The translations under genes were made by a program, and so were the position numbers. Shown in pieces: positions 7,801 through 15,900 of a stretch of DNA of 17,784 nucleotides. The notes under the pieces were generated by a model. The model had not been told where the DNA came from. It saw only the letters and a list, made by a program, of their open reading frames with translations, and made no database searches. Positions within the stretch are counted from its first letter, which is position 1. Each line of letters begins with the position of its first letter. This DNA is from CAYSIX01 sp964431205 (lineage in GTDB: Bacteria; Planctomycetota; Phycisphaerae; Phycisphaerales; Phycisphaeraceae). The stretch is taken from the NCBI GenBank assembly GCA_964431205.1, contig CAYSIX010000067.1, forward strand, positions 1 through 17,784, given 5' to 3'.

Positions 7801-8067
7801 GAACCCGAAGACGAACCGACGCCCGATCAGGCGCCGGGGGAAGGCGAGCCGAGCGCGCTCGCGCTGGAACAGATCGAGGCGGCGGTGCTCGGGGCGATGA
7901 CGCTCGACGATTCGGAGCTGGTGGAGCTGGCGAGGCGACGCGCCGAGGCGGTGGCGTCGTACCTGACCGAGCGGGCCGGCATCGAGTCACGGCGGATCGA
8001 GCGGGGCGACGCCGAGCGTGCGGTGGACGCGGGCCGCGGCGCCGCGGTGATGTTCGAGCTCGAGTAG
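4894..8067 (+). CDS. DUF748 (AsmA-superfamily) envelope protein
   Basis: With GTG 4894 the product has 1057 residues. A basic stretch (PRRKRT) and one membrane segment (about 11-32) anchor it, with the rest expected in the periplasm. The DUF748 pattern is clear: an early VRFNPFTLRLALEGLRVED (47-65), a dG-NVERLL segment near 115-125, many repeated beta-rich units, and late in the protein IHIDVPVTGRLDRLELGWQ followed by ASPFDFLASAFG (around 757-803). From about 810 comes LSRVTFEPGSAELSDEARRV, an OmpA-like start; its second half, with RRRAEAVASYLTERAGIESR, appears only after about 150 residues that include an acidic Asp/Glu/Pro-rich tract (about 950-990). AsmA-superfamily members are linked to phospholipid delivery and outer-membrane integrity; this exact protein's role is unknown. 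It follows cysC by 130 bp but has its own ribosome site. A stop at 8065-8067 faces the gap before the cyclase gene. Confidence 0.9.
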   Translation: MKWLPRRKRTWGLIVLVVALMYTAGGFWGVPLVARHVVLPRVSERLEGRVTVDRVRFNPFTLRLALEGLRVEDADAAPVARVPRLLADVQVASLWREGYVLRELTLEEPRASLVIGADGVMNVERLLGPWLNAPPPAEPTDPPRLRIEHVMIDRAELIFADESLEDRFEKRVTDATLELTGLDTHRDHENRGTFTAVTADGGRLDWEGHFSLFPLSSDGRVELTDVSLSSYAAYLRPFVRFRPVSGVTTVAVDYELATRASPPYARGELTRFSVTDLAIAPFDDTSRTPLRIASIAIDGARAAVLDRSLDSGLVSIDGFELTVHRDETGQIDLVTLLSPRDDRPAKPLAVARIAGAVWAHAPRQLVQAIRQIIELAESPWTVRLAGLDLSGTRWSLDDQGVGDPVETTLTDLELTVGEVSSEDRYTLPVQIGAMLNDAALTLDGEVHPLKGELVFGVRLSDLAISPYDAYIPADVARVRFADGRLSVDGEVIATVAQSKRADVRYAGDLRLHGFALTSLADASPVLTWGTLRLSGIEASLADAAVRLQSVALDEVAVTAGVENDGTLSLLALLPERPEAEAGAVPAVTDISLPVELALAVTIDRVEVRNSRANVFDRRYEPPFTLPITDANGIVTDVTTETGRRASIDLKARVAGAAPLSVTGTFVPLDPLADTDLSITVAGLPLEPFSAISGQYLGHPIESGALDLNTTARVSGQELTAENDLSFDRLYLGAATDSPDAIGAPIKLGLDLLRDRQEQIHIDVPVTGRLDRLELGWQHLVNQAIANTVGNVLASPFDFLASAFGGAEAEQLNLSRVTFEPGSAELSDEARRVLDVLAEAMAERPGLNLRILPGVDETADADVLRRLALRRAAARAQRATVAGDEAPREEAIDTDDQTSTEPDEDAEPAPAAYEMYVRQRFAELVATGKVDPVSLNGAPVEPVPEGSDPDVEYARPAGVNGDEDGDGNRDEPEDEPTPDQAPGEGEPSALALEQIEAAVLGAMTLDDSELVELARRRAEAVASYLTERAGIESRRIERGDAERAVDAGRGAAVMFELE

Positions 8068-8141
8068 CGGGCGCCCGAGCGTGTCGAGGGGGGAGCGGTT
8101 TGGCATGAAGGGGCCGGCGGCAAAATGATTTGCTGCAAGGG

Positions 8142-8170
8142 TTGGCGCCGAAGCGCTCCAATGGTATTCT
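8142..8170 (+). promoter_or_regulatory. Orphan extended -10 promoter candidate
   Basis: TTGGCG (8142-8147) is followed after exactly 17 bases by TATTCT (8165-8170), and the three bases before the -10 box read TGG, an extended -10 element. Transcription would begin near 8177 heading right into a region with no gene, ending perhaps at the hairpins at 8508-8582. This is the best sigma-70-like match I saw in the window. Confidence 0.4.
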
Positions 8171-8507
8171 GCGTAACAAGCTGTCACTGACCGTTGGGCG
8201 GGCCGCGTGTGCCGCCGTGGCGTCACGGGTTTCTCCCAGGGTCGGCACCATCCAAAAATTGAGCAGTCGGCGCGATCGTTGTGCAGCGTCGAAGGTTTGT
8301 CGGTATGCCCATGGTCGTATGAAAGCGATGGGAGCCGTGGTGCGCAGCGGGCACGCCCTTGGCAAGACACCGGATGACGCGCGCCGAGTCCGTGCGTAGG
8401 TCGCGTTCGCGATCGAGGCGGAGTGCCGAGCGCTTCCGGGGTTGGGGGGGAGGCCGAGCGCCTCCGTGGGATGGATCGGTGGTCGGGTCCTTCTGGGGTC
8501 AGTCGGC

Positions 8508-8547
8508 GGATCGCTCACCGGCGCGGGGGGCGCCGCGTGAGCGATCC
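8508..8547. terminator. Long GC-rich hairpin between convergent genes
   Basis: GGATCGCTCAC (8508-8518) pairs perfectly with GTGAGCGATCC (8537-8547), and inside it CGGCGC (8519-8524) pairs with GCGCCG (8530-8535) around a GGGGG loop, leaving only C8536 bulged: 17 pairs in all. No T-tract on either strand. The location between converging genes suggests a bidirectional end-of-transcript structure, though it is not a classical intrinsic terminator. Confidence 0.5.
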
Positions 8548-8548
8548 G

Positions 8549-8582
8549 AGGGCGAGCGAGAGCAGCGGGAGCTCGTCGCCCT
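8549..8582. terminator. Second hairpin next to the first
   Basis: AGGGCGAGCGAG (8549-8560) pairs with CTCGTCGCCCT (8572-8582) with one bulged G, 11 pairs around an 11-base loop, starting one base after the previous hairpin. Again no T-tract. Confidence 0.4.
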
Positions 8583-8651
8583 AACCGTTCGGGACGTCGG
8601 GCGTGGTATCGTCACGGATGGATGCGGGTGAACGCGCCTCGATAATCTGAA

Positions 8652-9611
8652 TCAGGAGGCGAGGCGGTGAGGCGCGGCGCGGCCGGCCTTGTCGGCGTAC
8701 ATCGCCTCGTCCGCGGCCTCGAGCGCGCCGTCGATGCGAAGCTGGATCGACCACGCGGCGCTGCCCACGGACGCGGTGATCCCGGCGACACGCAGCGCGT
8801 CCTGCAGGCGGCGCATCACTTTCGTCGCCTCGTCTTCCGACGTCTCGGGCAGCAGCAGCGCAAACTCGTCGCCGCCCAGCCGGGCCGCGACGTCTTCCGA
8901 TCGAAGCTGCGCCCGGATCACGTCCGCCGCGCGGCAGAGGATCGCGTCGCCTTCGGCGTGGCCGAGCGTGTCGTTGACCTCCTTGAACCCATCGAGGTCC
9001 AGCGTCCCCAAACACAGCGGCGTGCCGTGACGGATCGTCCGCGCTTCCTCGGCTTCGGTAAGACGCTGCCAACTCCGGCGGTTGAACAACTGTGTCAATG
9101 GGTCCAGCATCGACTCCGCTGCGGCCTGCTCCGCTCGTCGCATCGCATCGATCGCCTTGGCTTCCTGCACCAGCAGCGTGCTCAGCAGGCTGGCCAGCAA
9201 CTCCAGCAGGGGCGCCTCGGCCTCGATCGAATCCGGCTGTGCCTCGGGGTCGATCGCGCACAGCGTGCCGAACACCGACCCGTCACCACGACGCAGCGGC
9301 AGCCCGATGTACGCCTCGATGGGCACGACCCGACCGATCGGCGCCGCGGCGTACGCCGGCACCTCGCTCGACCGCACCGCGATCCGCGGCCCCTCACCCC
9401 GAACCATCCGTGAGCAAAAGCTGTCCGCCCAGCGGAAGACCTGGTTCGCCTTGACCCCGTAGCCGTGGTCCTCGGCCTGGAGGACGATCCAGTCGTCCCC
9501 GTCCACACGCGTCAGCATCCACAGGTCAAACCCCAGTCGCTCGTGGAGGAACTTGAGCGCGGCCTGAGCGGCGTTTTGAAAGTCCTGACCCGTTTCGTGG
9601 GCGAGCAGCAT
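8652..9611 (-). CDS. GAF-GGDEF diguanylate cyclase
   Basis: The 319-residue product has an N-terminal GAF-type sensor (about 8-150), with features such as WADSFCSRMV (61-70) and IGLPLRRGDGSVFGTLCAID (102-121), and a GGDEF domain (about 165-310). The latter has DPLTQLFNRR (170-179), the metal-binding LDLDGFKEVNDTLGHAEGD (204-222), an intact GGDEF active site (246-250) and an RxxD inhibitory site Arg237-Asp240 exactly five residues before it. So it should join two GTP into cyclic di-GMP with product inhibition, controlled by a small ligand or redox cue sensed by GAF. It has no membrane segment and no EAL domain. I chose ATG 9609-9611 because of a good ribosome site; an in-frame ATG at 9644 would add 11 residues. 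It is divergent from the Na/Pi transporter relative. Confidence 0.93.
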   Translation of the reverse strand: MLLAHETGQDFQNAAQAALKFLHERLGFDLWMLTRVDGDDWIVLQAEDHGYGVKANQVFRWADSFCSRMVRGEGPRIAVRSSEVPAYAAAPIGRVVPIEAYIGLPLRRGDGSVFGTLCAIDPEAQPDSIEAEAPLLELLASLLSTLLVQEAKAIDAMRRAEQAAAESMLDPLTQLFNRRSWQRLTEAEEARTIRHGTPLCLGTLDLDGFKEVNDTLGHAEGDAILCRAADVIRAQLRSEDVAARLGGDEFALLLPETSEDEATKVMRRLQDALRVAGITASVGSAAWSIQLRIDGALEAADEAMYADKAGRAAPHRLAS

Positions 9612-9810
9612 GGGCGTGGCTCCACCGGGGGGAGGGCATCGCATCTTTCATCGGCTGTATCAAGGGTGCGGTTCACGTGGCCCACAGTCCGAAGGGGACG
9701 GCCCGCGGCTTCTCTGCGGGGCCCACCCGCCCCGCCTCGGTCGCGGGCAAGCCGGCCGCGGACGCGGGATGGCTCAGCCGCTGCTCACACAATTCTTGCG
9801 CCCGGCTAAC
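9612..9810. promoter_or_regulatory. Divergent intergenic region, cyclase / transporter
   Basis: These 199 bp must hold the promoters of both divergent genes, but I see no clear -35/-10 pair. On the minus strand CTCCACC at 9620-9626 reads GGTGGAG, 8 bases before the cyclase ATG, and fixes that start. A hairpin GGCCCGC (9700-9706) with GCGGGGCC (9716-9723), one bulge, lies in the middle. Confidence 0.45.
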
Positions 9811-11445
9811 ATGGCGCAAATGCTCCAGGTGCTGATCACGGCCGGCGGGCTGGCGATGATGCTGTTCGCCATCCGCTTTCTCCGCAAGGGGTTAGATCGG
9901 CTGTTCGGCGCCCGGCTGGGCACGTGGATGCGCCACATGGCCGAGTCCCGGCTCCGCGCATTTCTCACGGGCCTGGGCGTCTCGATCCTCGCCCCCTCCA
10001 GCACGACCATGGCCATCCTGGCCGTGCAGACCGTCCAGGACCGACGCCTCTCCGCCCGGCAGATGTTCGCGGTGATGCTCGGGGCCGACGTCGGCCTCAC
10101 GGTGATGGTAATCCTCATCTCGCTGCGGCTGGACGCCTACGCGCCGCTGCTGCTGCTCGTCGGGGTCGCGCTGTTTCAGTTCACCCGCGGCCAGCGCTCC
10201 CGCGGGATCGGCCAGGTCACGCTCGCGATCGGCTTCATCTTTCTGGGCATCGGCATCATCCGCGGCGGCGCCGCGGGCCACGAGCCCAGCGAAAACTTCA
10301 CCGCGCTGATCGACGCCGCCGCATCCTTTCCGGTCGTCCTGGCCCTGATCGCGGCGCTGATCGCCCTGGGCACCCAGTCGAGCACGGCCACGATCGGGAT
10401 GGTCATGGGTCTGGCACTGGCCGACCTGGTGGACACGCGCATCGCGGTCGCGACGGTCATCGGGGCGAACGTCGGCATCGGCGTCAACGCGCTGCTCGTC
10501 GGGTGGCGGCAGGTCGAGTCGCGACGACTGGGACTGGCCAACCTCTCGAGCAAGCTGATCGTCGCGGCGGCGGCGCTGGCGCTGCTGCCTTGGGTGGTGG
10601 ACCTGCTCGAGCGGCTGCCGGGCGACGTCGGGGTCGACAAGCAGACGGCCGCGGCGCACCTGGGCTTCAACCTCGTGCGCGCGGTGGTGTTTCTGCCCCT
10701 GGTCGATCCGGTGGCGGCGTTGATGGCCCGGTGCGTGCCGGCCCGCGTGGCCGGCGAAGCGCCGCTGTTCGGGCCGCGCTACCTCGGGGACGCGCCGCGC
10801 GACAGCGTCACCCTCGCCCTGAGCATGTCGCTTCGCGAGGTGCTGCGCGTCAGTGAGATCGTCCGAGGCATGCTCGACGACGTGTGGCAGGCACTTCGGG
10901 AATGCGACGCCGCGCTGGCTCGGCGGGTCAAGACCCGCGATGACCAGGTGGACACGCTGGACGGCCAGATCAAGGGCTTTCTCGTGCGGCTGGGGTCGGG
11001 CGAGGACGGCGGCCGACGCGAGGCCGAGGAGGTCATGCGCCAGCTCCGCTACCTCAACGAGCTGGAGACCATCGGCGACGTGATCGACAAGTGCCTGGCC
11101 GACGCGGCGATCAAGCGTGCCGAGCGCCAGATCCGATTCTCCGACGAGGGCTGGCGGGAGCTCGACGAGCTCTATCAGAAGGTTCGTGAAAACGTGCTCA
11201 TCGCCGAGAACGCCTTTCACAGTCGAGACGTGGAGCTGGCCAGACAACTGCTCCGCCATCAGGAACAGATCACCGAGCAGGAGCGGCTGCTGCGCGACCG
11301 CCACTTCGACCGTCTGCGCGACGGCAGCCCGACGACGCACGAGTCCAGCGCGATCCACCTCGAGCTGCTGACCCACCTCGAACGGATCAACAGTTGCGTC
11401 ACGCACGTGGCGCACGCGATCCTCGAGGACGACCAGGAACGCTGA
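9811..11445 (+). CDS. Na/Pi cotransporter-family protein with PhoU-like C-terminal domain
   Basis: With ATG 9811 the product has 544 residues. The first two thirds are hydrophobic (about 8 segments) with the inverted-repeat design of the Na+/phosphate (NptA/YjbB-type) family: first half LGVSILAPSSTTMAILAV (55-72) and GADVGLTVMVIL (91-102), second half IALGTQSSTATIGMVMG (184-200) and GANVGIGVNALLVG (218-231). The C-terminal third (about 335-540) is a PhoU-like helical domain with LETIGDVIDK (418-427) and HLERINSCVTHVAHAI (522-537). The family moves or senses phosphate at the inner membrane. The first repeat has Pro62 where the family usually has Gln of QSS; the second keeps Gln189. Start is uncertain: in-frame ATG at 9769 adds 14 residues; neither has a clear ribosome site. 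It converges on the 294-residue gene, 81 bp away. Confidence 0.92.
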   Translation: MAQMLQVLITAGGLAMMLFAIRFLRKGLDRLFGARLGTWMRHMAESRLRAFLTGLGVSILAPSSTTMAILAVQTVQDRRLSARQMFAVMLGADVGLTVMVILISLRLDAYAPLLLLVGVALFQFTRGQRSRGIGQVTLAIGFIFLGIGIIRGGAAGHEPSENFTALIDAAASFPVVLALIAALIALGTQSSTATIGMVMGLALADLVDTRIAVATVIGANVGIGVNALLVGWRQVESRRLGLANLSSKLIVAAAALALLPWVVDLLERLPGDVGVDKQTAAAHLGFNLVRAVVFLPLVDPVAALMARCVPARVAGEAPLFGPRYLGDAPRDSVTLALSMSLREVLRVSEIVRGMLDDVWQALRECDAALARRVKTRDDQVDTLDGQIKGFLVRLGSGEDGGRREAEEVMRQLRYLNELETIGDVIDKCLADAAIKRAERQIRFSDEGWRELDELYQKVRENVLIAENAFHSRDVELARQLLRHQEQITEQERLLRDRHFDRLRDGSPTTHESSAIHLELLTHLERINSCVTHVAHAILEDDQER

Positions 11446-11526
11446 CCGGGCCAGACGTGATGGCTTGGAACGGGATCCGCCCACCGAGCCGGGACGACGC
11501 GGCCCGGTGGACGCCCGCCCCTCAAA

Positions 11527-12411
11527 CTACGCACGCCATGCCCCGCCGCGGCGCAGCAGCGTCGGCAGGATCAGCATCAGGCTCGCCGTTGCCGGCTCTG
11601 GCACAGCGGGCAGCTCCGTGCCCACGCCGAAGCTCGTCTGCCAGATGCCCAGATCGAACGCGTCCACGTCCCCGTCGCGATCGAAGTCCGCGGACAGGCC
11701 CTGGCCTTGCAGACCGAACTGCGTCTGCCAGATGCCCAGATCGAACGCGTCCACATCCCCGTCGCCGTCGGCGTCCCCGCCGACGGGCACTTGGACGCCC
11801 TCGATCACGGTCTCGAACACGCTGCCACCGAAGTCGTTCTGGGCGAAGATCGTCGCTCGGCCGACGGGCGCGAACGCCGTCGCATCCGTGAAGATCGAAA
11901 GCGACTTTCCCTCGTCGGGCGGCACAATGATGCTTACGCCGTAGCCAAAGAACAGCTCATTGCCGTTGACGCCGCGTGTCACGTCGTCAGCGCCGATGCC
12001 GCCCGGGGCGCTGTCGATGCGGAAGTCGATATCGGTGGAGAAGCCGTTGTAGCCCTCGATGCGCAAGCCGGTGATCCAGGCGGTCGTGTTGGGCGGGTTG
12101 TCCAAGTCGCGCAGGCGTGGGCCGAAGATCAGCGTGCCGGTGTTGTCCGACCTCGAGGCGCGATCCTGAAGCGTGCCCGTCAGGATGACGTTGTTCAGAT
12201 TGTCGCGGATCTCGAAGTCGTGAAGCAGATCCCGTTGGACCACGCCCGCGAGGTCCGGATTCGCGGCTGAGGTCGTGCCGCTGAGCGCCACGTCGGTGTC
12301 GCCCGGCGAGATCGGCACCGCCCCCGCCGCGCCGCCGAACACGACCGCCAACCCGATCGCCGCGCCGGCCGCGACCGACTGCATCCGTCCGATTGTGAGC
12401 TTCTCTGTCAT
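11527..12411 (-). CDS. Secreted dockerin-type / PEP-CTERM protein, 294 residues
   Basis: A signal peptide (1 to about 31, ending FGGAAGA) is followed by a beta-rich domain (about 35-210) that I do not recognise by function; its ELFFGYGVSIIVPPDEGKSL and ATIFAQNDFGGSVFETV stretches are of a kind I associate with secreted planctomycete proteins. Residues 213-263 are a two-repeat dockerin-type-I-like segment: DADGDGDVDAFDLGIWQTQF then DFDRDGDVDAFDLGIWQTSF, each with a calcium-loop DxDxDxD pattern. The end AVPEPATASLMLILPTLLRR with RGGAWRA is a PEP-CTERM tail. Thus it should be exported and surface sorted. ATG 12409-12411 has GGAG at 12421-12424, 9 bases off. No partner cohesin is seen in the window. 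It is the downstream-most of the three dockerin genes on this strand, separated from the next by 554 bp. Confidence 0.9.
   Translation of the reverse strand: MTEKLTIGRMQSVAAGAAIGLAVVFGGAAGAVPISPGDTDVALSGTTSAANPDLAGVVQRDLLHDFEIRDNLNNVILTGTLQDRASRSDNTGTLIFGPRLRDLDNPPNTTAWITGLRIEGYNGFSTDIDFRIDSAPGGIGADDVTRGVNGNELFFGYGVSIIVPPDEGKSLSIFTDATAFAPVGRATIFAQNDFGGSVFETVIEGVQVPVGGDADGDGDVDAFDLGIWQTQFGLQGQGLSADFDRDGDVDAFDLGIWQTSFGVGTELPAVPEPATASLMLILPTLLRRGGAWRA
11635..11777 (-). repeat. Dockerin-encoding DNA repeats, copies 1 and 2
   Basis: Two near-identical stretches, 11635-11690 and 11722-11777, encode the two dockerin half-repeats of the 294-residue protein. Both begin CGTCTGCCAGATGCCCAGAT on the plus strand and share AACGCGTCCAC with the four copies at 13086-13231 and 16282-16432. 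Confidence 0.85.
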
Positions 12412-12648
12412 GATCGATATCTCCAGTTTGAGGAATTGAGATTGCCCTGACGCCCTATCAGAAGTGAGTACCGAGGGCGAAGTGAACTCTTTCAGATGCG
12501 ATCCGCCCGCCGCTCAGGAGCCGCGCGACAACGGGCATCGCGCCGTCGGTCGAGTCTGCGCCGTTGACCGCGGCCTTTGCCGCCGGGCGCGACTGCCCGC
12601 GCGTGCCATGTTGAGTTACAGCCCACGATCCACCTCCACCCCTGCTTC

Positions 12649-12677
12649 ACTATCAGCGCTACGCCACCGTCCGTCAA
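12649..12677 (-). promoter_or_regulatory. Candidate promoter for the 294-residue gene
   Basis: On the minus strand TTGACG (12672-12677) is followed after 17 bases by GATAGT (12649-12654), giving a start near 12641 and a leader of about 230 bases before ATG 12411. The -35 box matches five of six consensus bases, the -10 box four of six. Confidence 0.35.
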
Positions 12678-12713
12678 CCGGCGGACGAGGACTTTGTGAT
12701 GAGCGGGTGGAGT

Positions 12714-12785
12714 CCACATGTGGGCGGGCGTCTCGCCCGCCGACAGGCCGTGGTCTGTTATGGATCACTCGCCGCTGCGCGGCGA
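12714..12785. repeat. Cluster of short perfect palindromes, REP-like
   Basis: Within 72 bases there are CCACATGTGG (12714-12723), GGCGGGCG-TCT-CGCCCGCC (12723-12741, eight pairs, three-base loop) and TCGCCGC-TGC-GCGGCGA (12769-12785, seven pairs, three-base loop). Adjacent perfect hairpins with very short loops in a non-coding gap are typical of REP-type elements. Whether this is repeated elsewhere in the genome cannot be seen here. Confidence 0.45.
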
Positions 12786-12965
12786 TTGGGGCCGAGACGG
12801 CCGCCCCACCGAAGAACAAAGCCAAATGCGATCACCGTCGGGGATGCCCTACTTTTGGACTACACCCTGAGGAGCGGGCCCGTCAGGCGTGCGTGCCCCT
12901 GATGGGGATGGGTTCGGTCAACACGGCGCTTCGACCCTCGCGTCCACGCGACGAATCGAGGCGGA

Positions 12966-15900
12966 TCATCCGCGCGGGAGAAGGTTGGCTCGCTGTCGCC
13001 GCCGTACGCCGCCGCTCACGGCGATCAACAGCAGCGCGATCGAGGCCGGTTCGGGCACGGTGGCGCTCACGCTCGTGCCGAAGTTCGTCTGCCAGAGGCC
13101 GAGGTCGAACGCGTCCACGTCGCCGTCTCCGTCGAAGTCCGCGGCCAGTCCCGCGCCGGTCTCCCCGAACTGCGTCTGCCAGAGACCCAGGTCGAACGCG
13201 TCCACATCGCCATCCGCGTCCCCGTCACCCGGCGCACGCGTGGCCACGCGCAACAGCACAACCGTCGGCTCATAGAGCACCTCGAACCGCCGGCCGAACA
13301 GCACCGGCTGCTCGAGCTGGTCGAACACGCCGTCGATCGTCTCGGCGGTCAGGATCGTGAACGTGTCGTCCACCTGCGGGTTGAACCCGTCGAGCAGCGA
13401 GACGTCAAGCGTCCCGTCGAGGATCGCGTCGCCGAAGACGTCGAGCCGGTCGTGCTCGTCGGCGAGCGTGCCGGCCAGCTCTACCTCGAACGTGCTGTTG
13501 GGCCCGGCCTCGTAAATGCCGAAGACCTCAAGCACGCCCACGGATTCGCCGGGTTCGGTCGTGCCGTCGGTGACGACGTCGGCGAAGATCGTGCCGCTGC
13601 CGCGGGTGGACGCGGTCTGGCCGACGAAGACGGAGTTCGCCAAGACGTCGCCGCCATCTTGCAGGCTGAGGACGCCGACGCCGCCGGTATTCAGCTCGCG
13701 GTCGAGCCCGAGCGTGATCACGCCGTCGACGTCGAGCAGGGCGTCATCGCCGCGGACGGTGACGATCCCGATCCCTTCGATCCCGACGTGTGCGCTGGCC
13801 AGCGGCTGCGGATCAAGCGGATCGGTAAAGAGCACGACCTCGCCGCCGTCCTCGATCGTCAGCTCGCCGAGCCCGGATTCACCGATGACCATCTCCGGGG
13901 CCTGGCCGAACATCTCGATCACCGAGTCCGTTCCGGTGACGGTGGCTCGGCCGGAGACGCCCGAGCCGAAACCAAGCGTGAGCCGCGACGCGCGGTCCAA
14001 CAAGCCGTCGATCGCGACCCACCCGCCGTTGCGGACGGTCAGCTCGCCGTCGCCGAAACCGCCAACGAACATCTGACCCGCGAATGCGCCCTCGTGACGT
14101 GCCTCGACGAGCAGGTCAGCGTCGTCCACCGTCGCGGCCCCTACGGCATCGGGCAAGTTGCCGATGACCACCGCCTCGTTCTCCATCCGCCCGCCGTCCA
14201 TGACCTCGAGCGTGCCGTTGCCCTCATCGCCGATGATCGTCCCAGCCTCGACGCCGAAGACCTCGAGCCGCGCATCCGTGCCCGAGATGTGCACGCGCCC
14301 GGTCGCGCCGGGATTCACCGCGACGCGCAGCTCCGGCGCTTCGCCGACACCCTCGTCGTCCTCCGCGATGCGCACGAGCCCGCCGTCGGTGACCTCGATC
14401 GTGCCATCCCCATCGACGCCGACGAAGACACTCGGTGCGAGACTGTCGCCGTCCGCCTTGTCAAGCAGTGCGCGACTGTTTGCGCCGGTCACGCGCAAGA
14501 CGCCCGTCGCCGTCTCCGTGTGACCGATCGCGACGTCGGAGGCTTGGAAGAGACCGCCCTCACTGACGCTCAGCGTCGCGTTGCCGTCCATCCCGATCAC
14601 GGTTTCAAACCCCGGTTCGTCCGTCAGCTCGACCACGAGCTCCGCGCCGACGCCGGCCATGTCCGTCACAAAGACTTCGCCGGTGCTGCCGGCGCCATCC
14701 GCGACCGTGAGCGTGTTGACGATGGCGCGCCCTCCGTCCTCAACGGTCAGTCGACCCGACGCGGCGCCCGCGGGATTGAAGCCGACGGCAAGGTCGGCGG
14801 CGACGTCCAGCGTGGCTGAGGTGCCCCGGACCGTCACCGTGCTCTGACCGCCAAGCGCGCCGATGAGACTGCGCTGAGCCTGGCCGTTCTGGTCTGCCTG
14901 GCCGAGCACATCGACACGCCCGCCGCTTTCGATCAGCAGGTGAGCGGGTGTCGCGCCGCCCATACCGAGTTGCACGCTGGCCCGGACGCGAGACTGAGCA
15001 TCGCGGACGGTCACCATCGCGCCGCCAGAACTTCCGTCGAGCTTGGAAATGACGAGGCGATCGGAATCGATCTGTGCTGCGTCCAATACCGAGAGCGAGC
15101 CATCGCCGCCGAGGCCGACGTCGACGGTCGCCGCTGAGATCTTGGTGCCCGAGCCGGTGACCACCATCTCCCCGCTCGAGTCGTTGCCCAGGGCGACGCT
15201 CAGGTCGTTGTCGATCTGGAGCTCCCCGCCGTCGCTGACCTCGAGCGTTCCGTCGCCGAAGTTGCCGACGGCGAAGTCGGTCGCGGTGAACAGGGATCCT
15301 TCGCCGGTCACGAGCATCTCGCCCGTCGAGCCGGCGCCGTTGCCGACGCTGCTCTGATCCCCGGCGTGGACCTCGCCACCGTTCTGGATCGTCAGGTCAC
15401 CGCTGCCGGCGACCGCCACGGCGAAGAAGTCGGACACGCTCAGCGTCCCGCCGTCGATCAGGGCCGTGCCGTTCCCCGTCGCCTGGTTGCCCAGTTGAAA
15501 CAGGGGCGTCTCGGCGGTGGCACCGAACAGCTCGAAGCGGCCCTTGCCGAAGACGCCGACGTTGATCTGCGCGGCGACGTCGAGCGTCGCGCCGGATCGA
15601 AGCGTCACCGTGCCGTCGCCGCCGAGCTGACTGCCGAGGCTGACGATGTCGGCGGTGAGGGTGCTCGCGGCCTCGACCTCGACGAGTCCGTCACCCGCGT
15701 AGCCGATGAACAGGTGGGTCGTGTGGTGCTCGCCGCCGTTGATCACGCGGAGCGTGCCGTCGCCAGTGCTTTCCACGCCGAGCTGGGTCTGGGTCCAGGG
15801 ATTAGTCGACGGTTGCTGATCGACGACGCCGTCCACGGTGCGGGAGCCGGTGAGGCTGTCGCCGATACTCAGCAGGTCACCGCCGTTGATGAAAACCTGG

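Larger units (their letters stand above)
8068..8651. other. 584-bp gene-free gap between convergent genes
   Basis: No open frame here has a credible start, ribosome site or recognisable protein pattern on either strand; the longest plus frame (8130-8399, 89 codons) lacks a ribosome site. The stretch 8110-8340 looks less GC rich than its surroundings. It holds one orphan promoter candidate (8142-8170) and two strong hairpins near the cyclase end (8508-8582). I found no tRNA or known RNA family by eye. Near-copies GCCGAGCGCTTCCG and GCCGAGCGCCTCCG occur close together around 8424-8466. Confidence 0.6.
12412..12965. other. 554-bp gene-free gap with palindromes
   Basis: No frame on either strand gives a believable protein; the frames present are short, Arg rich and lack ribosome sites. 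The gap carries a ribosome site for the downstream gene at 12421-12424, a promoter candidate (12649-12677), a run of palindromes at 12714-12785, and after the 1025-residue gene a small hairpin TCGCG-TCCA-CGCGA at 12938-12951 that may mark its transcript end. It is the longest non-coding piece in the dockerin cluster. Confidence 0.55.

Noticed and set aside
7321..8067. OmpA-like segment of the DUF748 protein interrupted by about 150 residues
   Set aside because: At first it looked like a novel insertion, but DUF748 proteins commonly carry extra sequence between the two halves; only the acidic low-complexity tract is local, so I do not list it as a finding.
4146..8067. cysC and the DUF748 gene as a single functional operon
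   Set aside because: Same strand, but 130 bp apart with a hairpin and a possible -10 box between them, and no known functional link.
8130..8399. Possible 89-residue small protein in the gap
   Set aside because: No ribosome site before the ATG, no hydrophobic core or domain pattern, and the frame mixes rare and common codons; not supported as a gene.
9892..11484. Minus-strand open frame of 530 codons
   Set aside because: It is antisense to the well-supported transporter gene and rich in His, Arg, Gln and Asp with no hydrophobic pattern.
12464..13360. Long plus-strand open frame of 298 codons
   Set aside because: It runs over the non-coding gap and then antisense to the dockerin end of the 1025-residue gene; its product is Arg/Ser/Pro rich with no pattern, as expected for shadows in GC-rich DNA.
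13452..14819. Open frame of 455 codons on the plus strand
   Set aside because: It is entirely antisense to the beta-helix gene, whose signal peptide, repeats and tail are coherent; the antisense product has no domain.
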